The translations under genes and the position numbers were made by a program. Shown here in pieces: positions 1 through 7,898 of a stretch of 64,000 nucleotides of DNA. The stretch spans positions 7,742 through 71,741 of the forward strand of contig CAYLTY010000011.1 in assembly GCA_964386705.1 (NCBI GenBank), written 5' to 3'. This stretch comes from AM-0621 sp964386705. GTDB lineage: Bacteria; Planctomycetota; Planctomycetia; Planctomycetales; Planctomycetaceae. The notes under the pieces were generated by a model that worked only from the letters and a program-made list of their open reading frames with translations, was not told the DNA's origin and did not search any database. Each line of letters starts with the position of its first letter. The first letter of the stretch is position 1.

Positions 1-353
1 GGAACAACCGAGCCAATCGCGACAGCGAAGTTCTGGGTTGGACCGAGGACGCGATCCGTCGGCACGTCCCGGACTTCGACGAAGCTTATCGCGATCGAGC
101 GTGGGGCGAGATTCTGGAATCGACGGGCGACTTTTCGTTCCTCGGCCATCGCACGGAACGTCACGTGATCTCGATGCCACGCGAACGCTATCTCGATCTG
201 TGGCGCAGCCATAACCGCCTCAACATCATCGCCGGTCCGCAACGCTTCGCAGCCTTCATGACGGAACTTGTGGCGTATCTCGATCAGCACGATCTACAGG
301 TCATCGACGTACCCTACAACTGCGAAGCCTGGTCCGCCCGCCGCAAGGACTGA
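1..353 (+). CDS. SAM-dependent methyltransferase, C-terminal part
   Basis: The frame is open from the left edge of the window (third base) to a TGA at 351-353, so only the last 116 residues are present. The fragment has a GWTEDAIRRHVPDF segment, a long helical middle and the ending VPYNCEAWSARR. That ending is typical of the C-terminal cap of trans-aconitate-like class I methyltransferases in planctomycetes. The SAM-binding motifs (GxGxG and the acidic motif II) would lie upstream of the window, so the fold and substrate cannot be checked here. The reading frame is well supported by codon use. The family call is a recognition of the tail only and the substrate is unknown. Confidence 0.6.
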   Translation, partial: NNRANRDSEVLGWTEDAIRRHVPDFDEAYRDRAWGEILESTGDFSFLGHRTERHVISMPRERYLDLWRSHNRLNIIAGPQRFAAFMTELVAYLDQHDLQVIDVPYNCEAWSARRKD

Positions 354-474
354 CAACACTCTTCCTCAGTAGAAAAGTTGCCGGGAAGAATCCGCGTCGA
401 GCTTCGTTCTCTTCTCAGACAGCGGTCGACAGTGGGTCGGCTGCGCGCGATTCCAGTCTGGGAGGAGAATTCTC

Positions 475-765
475 ATGACGACGTGGATGAAGAGGGGCGT
501 GTGCGCAGCACTGATGGTGCTGGGCATGAGCCTCGCGGCCGGTACGGCCGACGCTCAGTACAGGTATGGTGGTGGTTATCGCCATCATCACCACAACCAC
601 TACGGTGGTTACCGGAACAGCGGATATGGGGGGTATGGCTATCGCTACCCCTCGTATGGCTACGGCTACCGCTCTGGAGGTTTCTACGGAGGCTTCTATG
701 GCGGCTACCAAGTTGCGCCGCGAGGGTACTACGGTGGCTATTACGGATATCCGTACTGCCGCTAA
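475..765 (+). CDS. Small secreted Gly/Tyr/His-rich protein
   Basis: This encodes a 96-residue exported protein. Residues 1-27 form a clear signal peptide (MTTWMKRG, then a hydrophobic core ending in TADAQ). The mature part is almost entirely Gly, Tyr, Arg and His, with a HHHHNH run followed by repeated GGY, YGGY and GYGY units and a final YPYCR. A strong Shine-Dalgarno GGAGGAG (461-467) sits 7 bases before the ATG. A GC-rich hairpin follows the stop, so the gene is probably transcribed alone. Low-complexity exported peptides of this kind are common in planctomycetes, but I know of no assigned function. The His run could bind metal and the Tyr/Gly repeats could cross-link or stick to surfaces; both are guesses. 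Confidence 0.75.
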   Translation: MTTWMKRGVCAALMVLGMSLAAGTADAQYRYGGGYRHHHHNHYGGYRNSGYGGYGYRYPSYGYGYRSGGFYGGFYGGYQVAPRGYYGGYYGYPYCR

Positions 766-778
766 TCGCAACCAGCAG

Positions 779-810
779 GGCGGCCCGGTGAATCCGTTTG
801 CCGGGCCGCC
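779..810 (+). terminator. Probable terminator hairpin after the Gly/Tyr-rich gene
   Basis: A perfect 10-bp stem, GGCGGCCCGG (779-788) with CCGGGCCGCC (801-810), encloses a 12-base loop and starts 13 bases after the stop codon. The following bases (TCTGGCTTG) are only weakly T-rich, so intrinsic termination may be inefficient. Confidence 0.55.
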
Positions 811-981
811 TCTGGCTTGATGCAATTATTGTCCTATTGTCCGACGCCGCTCGATTGCCGTCACCGCCGCGTTCCGACAACACTCCAGGCTGAGCTGCTT
901 CGAACAGCCTCCGCGACCTGCTTGCAGAGCGGTTCAGTGAGGCGCAGCTGACACTCCACATAATTTCGCAGGATGCACTTC

Positions 982-2778
982 ATGACGGCTCGCTTCTCGC
1001 TGACGTGGGAACTGGATTCTCTCTACCCGAACCCGCAGACAACGGACTTTCGCGCGGCGCTGGATGAACTCAAGGTTGCCACCGCCAAACTGGCCGAGGA
1101 CTCAGACACATTGCCGCCAGTCAGCGGCAACGCTCAGCATGCGACAGGCTGGAGTGATTTCCTGAAGCGGTACGAGGCCGTGCGTTCCGAGTACACGGCG
1201 ATTCGAGCATTCATCGAATGCCACAGTGCAGCGGACGCCGCTAACAAACTCTGCATGCAGATCGAAGGTGAACTCGCAGCCCAGATGCCGCAGTGGTCGC
1301 GCATCTCCACCAACATTGAATTCGCGCTGCAGGCTGCTGACGACAAGACCTACAAGGCATTCATCGCCGCTGATCCCGGCCTGAAGATCAACGCTTACTT
1401 TCTGGATACCTGCCGTCGCAACGCAGCGCTGCGTCTGCCGAAGGATCAGGAACTGCTGGCCGCGGACCTCGACGTTGACGGCCTGCACGCCTGGGGACGG
1501 CTCTACGATCGTCTCTCCGGTGAGTTGCGTGTGCACGTCATGGAGAAAGGTGAGATTGTCTCCAAGTCGCCGGGGCAGGTGGACTGGGATTCGCCGCTGC
1601 GGGAAGTCCGCGAGAACAATTTTCTCGCCACGACCAAGGCGTGGAGGTCGCTCAGCGATACGTGCGCGGATGCGATCAACCACATCTCGGGTAGCCGTCT
1701 CACGAAGTACAAACGGCTGGGAGTCGATCATCTTGCCGCGCCGCTGGCCCTCAATCACATGCAGCGTGAAACGCTCGACGCCATGTGGGAGGCAGTGACA
1801 GCCCGCAAAAGTTGCCTGGCTCAGTACCTCAAGAAGAAGGCCGAGTTGCTGGGCCTCGACAAGCTGGCCTACTTCGACGTCGATGCCCCCCTACCCACTT
1901 CAGGAACTCAGTCATCAACCCTGAGCTATGACGAAGCCTGCGATCTGGTTCTCAAGTCGTTCGCGGGCTTCAGTCCCGAGTTGGGCAACTTCGCCAAAAT
2001 GTCTTTGGATAAGCGCTGGATCGAAGTCGAGAACCGCGGCGGCAAACGGCAAGGTGGTTTCTGCACCGATCTGCCTACGCGCAAACAGTCACGCATCTTC
2101 ATGACCTTCACCAACACGGTCGACAGCATGTCGACGCTGGCGCATGAAATCGGGCACGCCTATCACACATGGGTCCTGCGCGACGAACCGGGCCTGCTGC
2201 GCGACTACCCGATGAACCTCGCCGAAACGGCGTCCACCTTCACGGAAGCCGTCCTCGCCGAGAACCGCCTGGCGAGTTGCCAGACGCGCGAGGACAAACT
2301 GGCGTTGCTCGACAAAATGCTGGGCGATTCGGTCGCTTTCCTGATGAACATCCACTGTCGGTTTATCTTCGAGAACCGCTTCCATCAGGCGCGAGCCAAC
2401 GGCGAAGTCCCGGCATCACGACTGTCTGAACTGATGGTCGCAGCTCAACAAGAGGCGTACTTGAACTCGCTGTCGGACGACGGTTGGTATCCGCTGTTCT
2501 GGGTGTCGAAGCTGCATTTCTATATCACCGGCTGGCCGTTCTATAACTTCCCTTACACGTTCGGCTACCTGCTGTCGCTGGGAACGTACGCTCTCGCCAA
2601 GGACTCGCCGGACTTCCCCGCCCAGTTCCGCAAGTTCCTGATTGCCACGGGCAATCAAGACGCCGAAGACGCCGTTCAAAGCTCGTTCGGCTACGACCTG
2701 CGAAAACCGGACTTCTGGCATAAGAGTCTGGATATCGTCGAACAACGGGCGAAACTCTTCCTGGAGCTGGCGCAGTAG
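982..2778 (+). CDS. M3 family oligoendopeptidase (PepF-like)
   Basis: A zinc metallopeptidase of 598 residues, the usual size for the bacterial M3 oligoendopeptidase family, which cleaves short peptides in the cytoplasm. The zinc motif HEIGHAYH starts at residue 388 (H388, E389, H392). A downstream glutamate in NLAETAST (about E415) fits the third ligand. The C-terminal part has the conserved Tyr-rich region (YITGWPFYNFPYTFGYLL) that lines the substrate groove in this family. There is no signal peptide. The ATG at 982 is preferred because AGGA (970-973) lies 8 bases upstream; an in-frame ATG at 973 overlaps that Shine-Dalgarno. The gene stands alone between the Gly/Tyr-rich peptide gene and a DUF1501 gene. 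Confidence 0.93.
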   Translation: MTARFSLTWELDSLYPNPQTTDFRAALDELKVATAKLAEDSDTLPPVSGNAQHATGWSDFLKRYEAVRSEYTAIRAFIECHSAADAANKLCMQIEGELAAQMPQWSRISTNIEFALQAADDKTYKAFIAADPGLKINAYFLDTCRRNAALRLPKDQELLAADLDVDGLHAWGRLYDRLSGELRVHVMEKGEIVSKSPGQVDWDSPLREVRENNFLATTKAWRSLSDTCADAINHISGSRLTKYKRLGVDHLAAPLALNHMQRETLDAMWEAVTARKSCLAQYLKKKAELLGLDKLAYFDVDAPLPTSGTQSSTLSYDEACDLVLKSFAGFSPELGNFAKMSLDKRWIEVENRGGKRQGGFCTDLPTRKQSRIFMTFTNTVDSMSTLAHEIGHAYHTWVLRDEPGLLRDYPMNLAETASTFTEAVLAENRLASCQTREDKLALLDKMLGDSVAFLMNIHCRFIFENRFHQARANGEVPASRLSELMVAAQQEAYLNSLSDDGWYPLFWVSKLHFYITGWPFYNFPYTFGYLLSLGTYALAKDSPDFPAQFRKFLIATGNQDAEDAVQSSFGYDLRKPDFWHKSLDIVEQRAKLFLELAQ

Positions 2779-2913
2779 TCGCGAGAGTGCCCAACCGCAT
2801 CTGCGCAGTTCCGTCGGGCGTGAATCTTTTGGCGTGACCGAAGGGTACTACGCTGCTGGATCGACAAATCAGCTCGATTTTGAGTGAGACTCTCTCTGCT
2901 CAGGAAACCGGCG

Positions 2914-4173
2914 ATGCTCTCTTCACCTCTGCTGACCCGACGGGACGCCCTGCACCTGGCAGCGGGTCTGGGCCTTTCGTTCGCATTGCCGTCTCTGGAT
3001 TTGAAAGCCGCGAACGAACGCGGCAAACAGCGCGGTAAGTCCCTGCTGGTCGTCTTTCTGGCCGGTGGAGCATCGCAGCTGGAGACGTGGGATCCACACC
3101 CCAATTCCAAAACCGGCGGGGAAACCACGTCCATCAAGACTGCGATCAGCGGCTGTGAAATCGCGTCTTTCTATCCTCAGGTAGCCGAACAGCTGGGTGA
3201 AATGAATGTCATTCGGTCGCTGAGCACGAAAGAAGGCGATCACGAGCGCGGCGCGACGTTCATGAAAACCGGCTATCGCCCCGATCCGATTCTGACCTTC
3301 CCCTCGCTGGGAGCGATTCTCACCCATGAGCTTCCGGCTGAGGGCCTGGAGATTCCAGCCCACGTATCTCTCGCGGATGGACAGTTTCCAGCTCGCGGCG
3401 GTTTCCTCGGCGACGCCTTCGACGCGTTTCGAGTCTTCGATCCGGGGCGGCATCTCCACAACATGAAATCCTTTGTCGGTGATGGAGACCGGCAGCTGCG
3501 GCGCGTCAAGGGCCTCGAAGTGGTCTCCAAGTCGTTTTCACAGGGCCGCCGTATTCAGACGGAGAACACGCTGCATCAGCTGACCGTGCAGCGTGCGCTG
3601 ACGATGATGAACTCGGAACAGCTCAAAGCTTTCGACATCGCCGACGAACCCGACGCCATGAAGACCGCCTATGGCGACCACCGTTTCGGGCGAGGCTGCC
3701 TTGTCGCGCGACGCCTGCTGGAAACAGGCGTGCGTGCCATTGAGGTCACGTTGAACGGCTGGGACTCGCACGCCAACAACTATTCGGGACATGCCAGCCA
3801 GGCCGAACTACTCGATCCCGCGCTGGGAACGTTGCTCAAGGACCTGAAGTCGCGCGATCTGCTGCAATCGACCGTCGTACTCGTCATCGGCGAGTTCGGT
3901 CGAACGCCGTCCATCAACCCGCTGGCCGGTCGCGATCACTGGCCAAAATGGTTCTCCTGTCTGGTTGGCGGTGGCGGGCTGACGAGGGGCCAACTCATCG
4001 GTGAAACCGATCCTGATGGGTCCAAAGACCCGAAAGACCCCATCCAGGTCCAGGATCTCTACGCCACCATGCTGAAGGTGCTGGGTGTCGAATACTCCAA
4101 AGAGGTCATCACCCAGATCGGTCGGCCGATCAAGTTGAGTTCCGGACAGCCCATCGAGCGGCTGATGGCCTAG
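2914..4173 (+). CDS. DUF1501 family exported protein
   Basis: A protein of 419 residues of the DUF1501 family, which is heavily expanded in planctomycetes and related to the sulfatase/alkaline phosphatase fold. A twin-arginine-type leader is visible (LTRRDALHLAAGLG followed by a hydrophobic stretch ending near LKAAN). Family hallmarks include VVFLAGGASQLETWDPHP, the NVIRSLSTKEGDHERG block, a central EVTLNGWDSHANN, and the C-terminal VLVIGEFGRTPSIN and GRDHWP motifs. These keep the metal-site Asp and His residues of the superfamily. ATG 2914 has AGGAAA (2902-2907) at good spacing; a GTG at 2884 in the same frame is a weaker alternative. DUF1501 genes are usually paired with a DUF1549/DUF1553 gene, but this one is not. 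Substrate unknown. Confidence 0.92.
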   Translation: MLSSPLLTRRDALHLAAGLGLSFALPSLDLKAANERGKQRGKSLLVVFLAGGASQLETWDPHPNSKTGGETTSIKTAISGCEIASFYPQVAEQLGEMNVIRSLSTKEGDHERGATFMKTGYRPDPILTFPSLGAILTHELPAEGLEIPAHVSLADGQFPARGGFLGDAFDAFRVFDPGRHLHNMKSFVGDGDRQLRRVKGLEVVSKSFSQGRRIQTENTLHQLTVQRALTMMNSEQLKAFDIADEPDAMKTAYGDHRFGRGCLVARRLLETGVRAIEVTLNGWDSHANNYSGHASQAELLDPALGTLLKDLKSRDLLQSTVVLVIGEFGRTPSINPLAGRDHWPKWFSCLVGGGGLTRGQLIGETDPDGSKDPKDPIQVQDLYATMLKVLGVEYSKEVITQIGRPIKLSSGQPIERLMA

Positions 4174-4257
4174 CTTGGCTGCGGCGTCCGTGAGCAGTAG
4201 AACGGTCTCGATCTGCGTCATTGCGCAGACAGATTCGTGTTCTAGAGAAGATCTTCG

Positions 4258-4731
4258 ATGCTGATTTTTGGATACATCGTCGCGGCGCTGGTATTGGCAG
4301 TCATTCTGATCCTGGTTGTCGGGCAGCCCCTGCTCAAGTGGCTGCGCCGCAAGGAAGCTGAGCAGGGCATCGCACGCTTCAAGATTCAACGCGAGCAACT
4401 GGAACTCAAGTTCTTCGAGCTTGCCAGCAAGCTCGGCAAACCGAAAGACGTGCGCTGGCTGGACTGCCAGTGGCACGACACGGTGGCTTTCGCCCGCGAT
4501 CTGGAAACCGGCCTGCTGACCGCCTTTGTCGCTGTGAATATCCGGTTCGAAGCGATCGAAGGTGGTGACATGGAGGAGGTCGAAGCAGTCGGGCTGTTGC
4601 GCGACGCGGCAGCGGTCTTCCATTACAACGCCGGAAACTGGGGCACCGGCGGTCGAGCTCTGTTCAACATGAACCCGACTGATGCCGTGCAGCGGCTGAA
4701 CGGTCAGTTCGAATCCGTCGAAGCGGGATGA
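4258..4731 (+). CDS. Membrane-anchored hypothetical protein
   Basis: A protein of 157 residues. Residues 1-24 are a single hydrophobic helix (MLIFGYIVAALVLAVILI region), followed by a basic patch (KWLRRKE) that predicts a cytoplasmic body. Residues 30-60 look helical or coiled coil. The C-terminal half has a mixed alpha/beta pattern (WLDCQWHDTVAFARD, LLTAFVAVNIRFEAIEGGDME, VFHYNAGNWGTGGRALFN) that I recognise as a recurring planctomycete hypothetical family without a function. Its last 28 bases overlap the 3' end of the convergent pspA gene. The body may sit near the membrane stress protein PspA, but that is only a matter of position. Confidence 0.7.
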   Translation: MLIFGYIVAALVLAVILILVVGQPLLKWLRRKEAEQGIARFKIQREQLELKFFELASKLGKPKDVRWLDCQWHDTVAFARDLETGLLTAFVAVNIRFEAIEGGDMEEVEAVGLLRDAAAVFHYNAGNWGTGGRALFNMNPTDAVQRLNGQFESVEAG

Positions 4732-5294
4732 CTCTTGCCGTCGGCCTTGGGTTCCGGAGCGAGTTCGCGCCTAAGGGCAGCCAGTTCATCCTCGATGTCA
4801 TCTGACATCAGGGCCGCAGATTCCTCGCCGGTCACCGTCGTTGAATCTTGATCGGGCGTCGTCTTGCCGGTGGCTTTGAGTTCCTGCTGACGTCTCAACG
4901 CTTCGGCCAGGCGGGCTTCCAGCGCTCGAAACGTGGTCGCTAAGTGCTCGCGCGTGGATGTCGCGGCTTCGAGTTGCTGCACCAGCCCGGCGATCAGATT
5001 CTCGACCTCACGTTTGCGAACCAGTGCCAAGCGTGCCTGATCCTCATGCCCGCCCTTCAGCTGGTCGCGAGCCTTATCCGCCCAATAGCCAACCTGTTCG
5101 CGGTGCTCGTCGATCTCATTCTGCAGCCGCTGCTCGTTCGCATTGGCGGTCTGCATGCTGCGGCGGGCACCGGCCACACCTTCTTCCATTTCGCGAATGA
5201 TCTGCGCAATCGCAGCCAGCGGATCCTCAGCTTCCTCCAGAAGCTTGGTCAGATTGCAGGTCACGATATCGGTTAAACGACTGAAGAAGGACAT
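4704..5294 (-). CDS. pspA: PspA/IM30 family membrane-stress protein
   Basis: A protein of 196 residues matching the PspA/IM30 (ESCRT-III-like) family, which binds stressed inner membranes. The N-terminus MSFFSRLTDIVTCNLTKLLE is the amphipathic membrane-binding helix, followed by the family signature EDPLAAIAQIIREMEEGV. A long coiled coil with many Glu, Arg and Gln residues follows to about residue 150, then an acidic, proline-containing tail. The start is the second ATG (5294) because GGGAG lies just upstream; the first ATG at 5309 has nothing comparable. It lies 36 bases downstream of an ECF sigma factor gene on the same strand, so the two are probably co-transcribed. Shorter than E. coli PspA (222 aa) but complete in outline. 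Confidence 0.88.
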   Translation of the reverse strand: MSFFSRLTDIVTCNLTKLLEEAEDPLAAIAQIIREMEEGVAGARRSMQTANANEQRLQNEIDEHREQVGYWADKARDQLKGGHEDQARLALVRKREVENLIAGLVQQLEAATSTREHLATTFRALEARLAEALRRQQELKATGKTTPDQDSTTVTGEESAALMSDDIEDELAALRRELAPEPKADGKSHPASTDSN

Positions 5295-5330
5295 GTCGGT
5301 AGCTCCCATCCCGTGGGGACGATTCGAAAC

Positions 5331-5948
5331 TTAGTTCTCTGGTTCGTGCGGATTGATGATGCCCTTTTCCACCATCCAGGCGCTGAGCTTTTCGCGCGCC
5401 AGCCGCAAGCGGCTTTTGGTGGTAGGCAAGGATGTTTCGAACACTTCGGCAATCTCTGGCAACGACAGCCCGACGAAGTGAAACAAGATGAACGCCGCCT
5501 TCTGCTCGTCCGGCAACAGGTCTAGCATGCCGTCCAGCAGACTGGCGAGTTCCGAATGATCGGCAACTTGCTCGGGTGAGAGAAACTCGCCCGCAACGGT
5601 TGAGATCAATTCGGTGTCATCTTCGTACTTGCCTTTGACCGCTTTCACGAGCGCATCGTGCGAACGTCGGCGCACGGTGTCGATCAGCAAATTGCGTGCG
5701 ATTCGGAATAACCACGCCTTAAAACGGCCCACCGGCAGGTAATCCCAGAACATGTTGTAGACGCGCAGCAACGTCTCCTGCGTGAGATCCTCAGCGAGGT
5801 ACTCATCACGCGTGTTCTTCATGAAGAACCCATACAAAGCTCCGCCATGCGTGTCGACGATCTCATCAAAAGCCGTTCGATCTCCGCCTTGGAGTCGAAT
5901 CATGCGTTGATCGTCTTCGTCAGGAATAGGTGCGGAACCCGCAGTCAT
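5331..5948 (-). CDS. ECF-type sigma-70 factor next to pspA
   Basis: A sigma factor of about 205 residues. Region 2 is visible as FDEIVDTHGGALYGFFMKNTR, then DEYLAEDLTQETLLRVY, then FKAWLFRIARNLLIDTVRRR, the helices that bind the -10 element. Region 4 is LLPDEQKAAFILFHFVGLSLPEIAEVFETSLPTTKSRL, a classical helix-turn-helix. The ATG at 5948 is used; a TTG at 5960 in the same frame is possible because GGGCGA precedes it. The gene precedes pspA on the same strand with a 36-base gap. By analogy with other ECF operons it may control an envelope-stress response that includes PspA. No anti-sigma gene is adjacent. Confidence 0.9.
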   Translation of the reverse strand: MTAGSAPIPDEDDQRMIRLQGGDRTAFDEIVDTHGGALYGFFMKNTRDEYLAEDLTQETLLRVYNMFWDYLPVGRFKAWLFRIARNLLIDTVRRRSHDALVKAVKGKYEDDTELISTVAGEFLSPEQVADHSELASLLDGMLDLLPDEQKAAFILFHFVGLSLPEIAEVFETSLPTTKSRLRLAREKLSAWMVEKGIINPHEPEN

Positions 5949-6118
5949 GTGCCCGGCCAATCGCCCATCATGCAGAACCCAGCAGCCTCAGGAATTCCAA
6001 CACTGCCGCCACCGCTGGTTGCCAAGTTCTAATCGCAGCACGGGCATTGTGAGTAGCTCAACGGTCTGTTGGGGGATATTCAAACTGCAGGTCCCTGAAT
6101 CGCGACAGCTCGGCAGCG

Positions 6119-6526
6119 TCAAAAAAGCTTCTCCAACATTGCTTCGACGGCGTGTTTGGCTTCCGCCAGACCAACCTCATACTTCGTGCGATACAACTTG
6201 ATCGCCCCGATCGTATTGCCTCGTCGAATTAGCTCGACGATCTGTTCATCCTGAATCTCTTCACCCGGCAGGCGTTCATGAGGGAGAAGCGTCCGCAAAC
6301 TCAGAACCCATCCTCCGGCTTCCTGGGTGAACTGGCAGCAACAGTAGTCGGCGAATTGTTCTGAATAGGTGATATAGCTGATCGACTCGCCACGATCCTC
6401 AAAACCGCGGATGGCTTCCGATTGAGCGATCCTGAGCGCCTCTTCGCGAGTCACAGATTCCAGTTCCGACTCGTCTTCATCGGACGGACTCGAAGCCGCA
6501 AACCACCTCTTCAGGAACCCGAACAT
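6119..6526 (-). CDS. Protein with a ribosomal L7/L12 C-terminal-like tail
   Basis: A cytoplasmic protein of 135 residues. Residues 1-10 (MFGFLKRWF) could associate with a membrane. The middle, EEALRIAQSEAIRGFED and ISYITYSEQFADYCCCQF, ending in a GGWVLSLRTLL strand, looks like a small alpha/beta domain that I do not recognise. The last 35 residues, IVELIRRGNTIGAIKLYR followed by TKYEVGLAEAKHAVEAM, match the pattern of the bL12 C-terminal domain (an I-x-x-IK-x-x-R helix, then GLxEAKxxVE). Such tails occur in stand-alone bacterial proteins, where they are annotated as L7/L12-like. Function unknown. It lies 52 bases downstream of the DUF2314 gene on the same strand. Confidence 0.72.
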   Translation of the reverse strand: MFGFLKRWFAASSPSDEDESELESVTREEALRIAQSEAIRGFEDRGESISYITYSEQFADYCCCQFTQEAGGWVLSLRTLLPHERLPGEEIQDEQIVELIRRGNTIGAIKLYRTKYEVGLAEAKHAVEAMLEKLF

Positions 6527-6579
6527 GCACTACTCCATGCGCGATAATGGTCGGCGCTTCAGCAGACGACTGCACCTGA

Positions 6580-7104
6580 CTATTCGACGGTAAACGGGAC
6601 GCTGCGATCGAACTCAGCTCGTTCCTTCTCTGGCATGGAATCGCGCAGCACTCTCAGGGTGTAGCCGCCGACTAACTTGCTGTTATCGATATACATCCAA
6701 TCGGAGATTTCGTTCTTGGCGATCTCCACCGGTTGCCCAAGCTTGAAAGTCTTGACGGTGTCCGGCTCGTTTCCGAGCACTCCGTTGAACTTTCCGTCTT
6801 TGAACGACACCTGACTGACCCACATGTGCTCGGTGTTCTTGCCGTCCGTAACAGGCATCTTCACGGCAAAGCCCGAGCTGGTCGGCTTCGGGCTGTTCAA
6901 TGCGGGGATAAATTCATCGACCGTGTCTTGCGCCTTCTTGATGGCCGCCGACATCTTTGGATCGCTCTCGGACACGTATGTAACGGGCGGTTGCCCCGAA
7001 CGTTCGACCGTTTCGCCAACCTGACGTTCCGAGTTGCCACAACCAAGACACCCCAGAGCGAGCACCAAAATGCCAACTCGAGCAACCGACGGCACAGAGA
7101 TCAT
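6580..7104 (-). CDS. DUF2314 lipoprotein
   Basis: A protein of 174 residues. From the ATG at 7104 there is a short basic start, a hydrophobic core (VGILVLALGCLG) and a lipobox LGCLGC, so it should be a lipoprotein exposed outside the inner membrane. The mature part has the DUF2314 pattern: a helical MSAAIKKAQDTVDEFI segment, MWVSQVSFKDGKFNGVLGN, then NEISDWMYID and KLVGGYTLRVLRD. The domain occurs alone in many bacteria and its role is unknown. A longer open frame starts at 7188 but the extra 28 residues would bury the signal peptide. Probably transcribed together with the L7/L12-like gene downstream. Confidence 0.82.
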   Translation of the reverse strand: MISVPSVARVGILVLALGCLGCGNSERQVGETVERSGQPPVTYVSESDPKMSAAIKKAQDTVDEFIPALNSPKPTSSGFAVKMPVTDGKNTEHMWVSQVSFKDGKFNGVLGNEPDTVKTFKLGQPVEIAKNEISDWMYIDNSKLVGGYTLRVLRDSMPEKERAEFDRSVPFTVE

Positions 7105-7298
7105 GGATGTTCCACTTGTCTGAGAGATGCAACCAGAAGAAGGCTTGAAATATGGACGATCTTCAACGCCCCGTCGAACAATGCGCACTCAGTTCGTGAA
7201 CTTGAGCAGGCGGATGCTTGACCGGACGAAAGAAACCTCGGTGACTTCGTCCGTACGCCAGCGGCAGGCTCACACCTGAGCCGAGAAGCGGTTCCCAC

Positions 7299-7892
7299 CT
7301 ACTGCGGACGGTAGAGACGGTGCTGCTCGATGTAGACCTCGACAGCACGCGGGAGCTGGAAGCGGAGTGAGCGACCGGAGGCGGCGCGTTCGCGGATGTC
7401 CGTGGCGGAGATGCCGATCGGCGTCATCGAAACGAACTGCACCTTGCGTTGCACGGATTCCGGCAACGCGGAGAGATACTGCTGAGCTGCAGTTGTATCG
7501 CGATTGACCGCAGCGATCGTGGCGAGCTCAGCGATCGCTTCAGGCTCTTTCCACGTCATGAAATCGCGGAGCGAATCAGCACCAATCAGCAGAAAGAGTT
7601 CATCATCAGGCCGCTGCTGATGGATCTCGCGCAGGGTTTCGACCGTTCGGGAAACCACATCGCGGTCGAGCTCCAGGCGGCTGACGCGGAACTCGCGAAC
7701 TCCAGCGATCGCGAGTTCCAGCATTTCCACACGCTCTTTGCCCGACGTCAAAGAATCCGGGCGGTGCGCGGGACGGCGAGTCGGTACAAACCAGACTTCA
7801 TCCAGGCGGCATTGTTCGCGGCAGCTCTCGGCCAACAACAGATGGCCGAGATGCACCGGATCAAAAGCGCCGCCGTAGATGCCCAGTCTCAT
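7299..7892 (-). CDS. nadD: Nicotinate-nucleotide adenylyltransferase NadD
   Basis: A protein of 197 residues that transfers AMP from ATP to nicotinate mononucleotide to give deamido-NAD, a step common to de novo and salvage NAD synthesis. The nucleotidyltransferase signature GGAFDPVHLGH is at residues 7-17. FVPTRRPAHR follows around residue 35, LFLLIGADSLRDF lies mid-protein, and the second ATP-binding signature ISATDIRERAASG is near the C-terminus. Length is normal for NadD. The start lies 6 bases after the stop of the upstream TPR gene, and no clear Shine-Dalgarno is visible, so translation may be coupled to that gene. Confidence 0.96.
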   Translation of the reverse strand: MRLGIYGGAFDPVHLGHLLLAESCREQCRLDEVWFVPTRRPAHRPDSLTSGKERVEMLELAIAGVREFRVSRLELDRDVVSRTVETLREIHQQRPDDELFLLIGADSLRDFMTWKEPEAIAELATIAAVNRDTTAAQQYLSALPESVQRKVQFVSMTPIGISATDIRERAASGRSLRFQLPRAVEVYIEQHRLYRPQ

Positions 7893-7898
7893 GATGGG

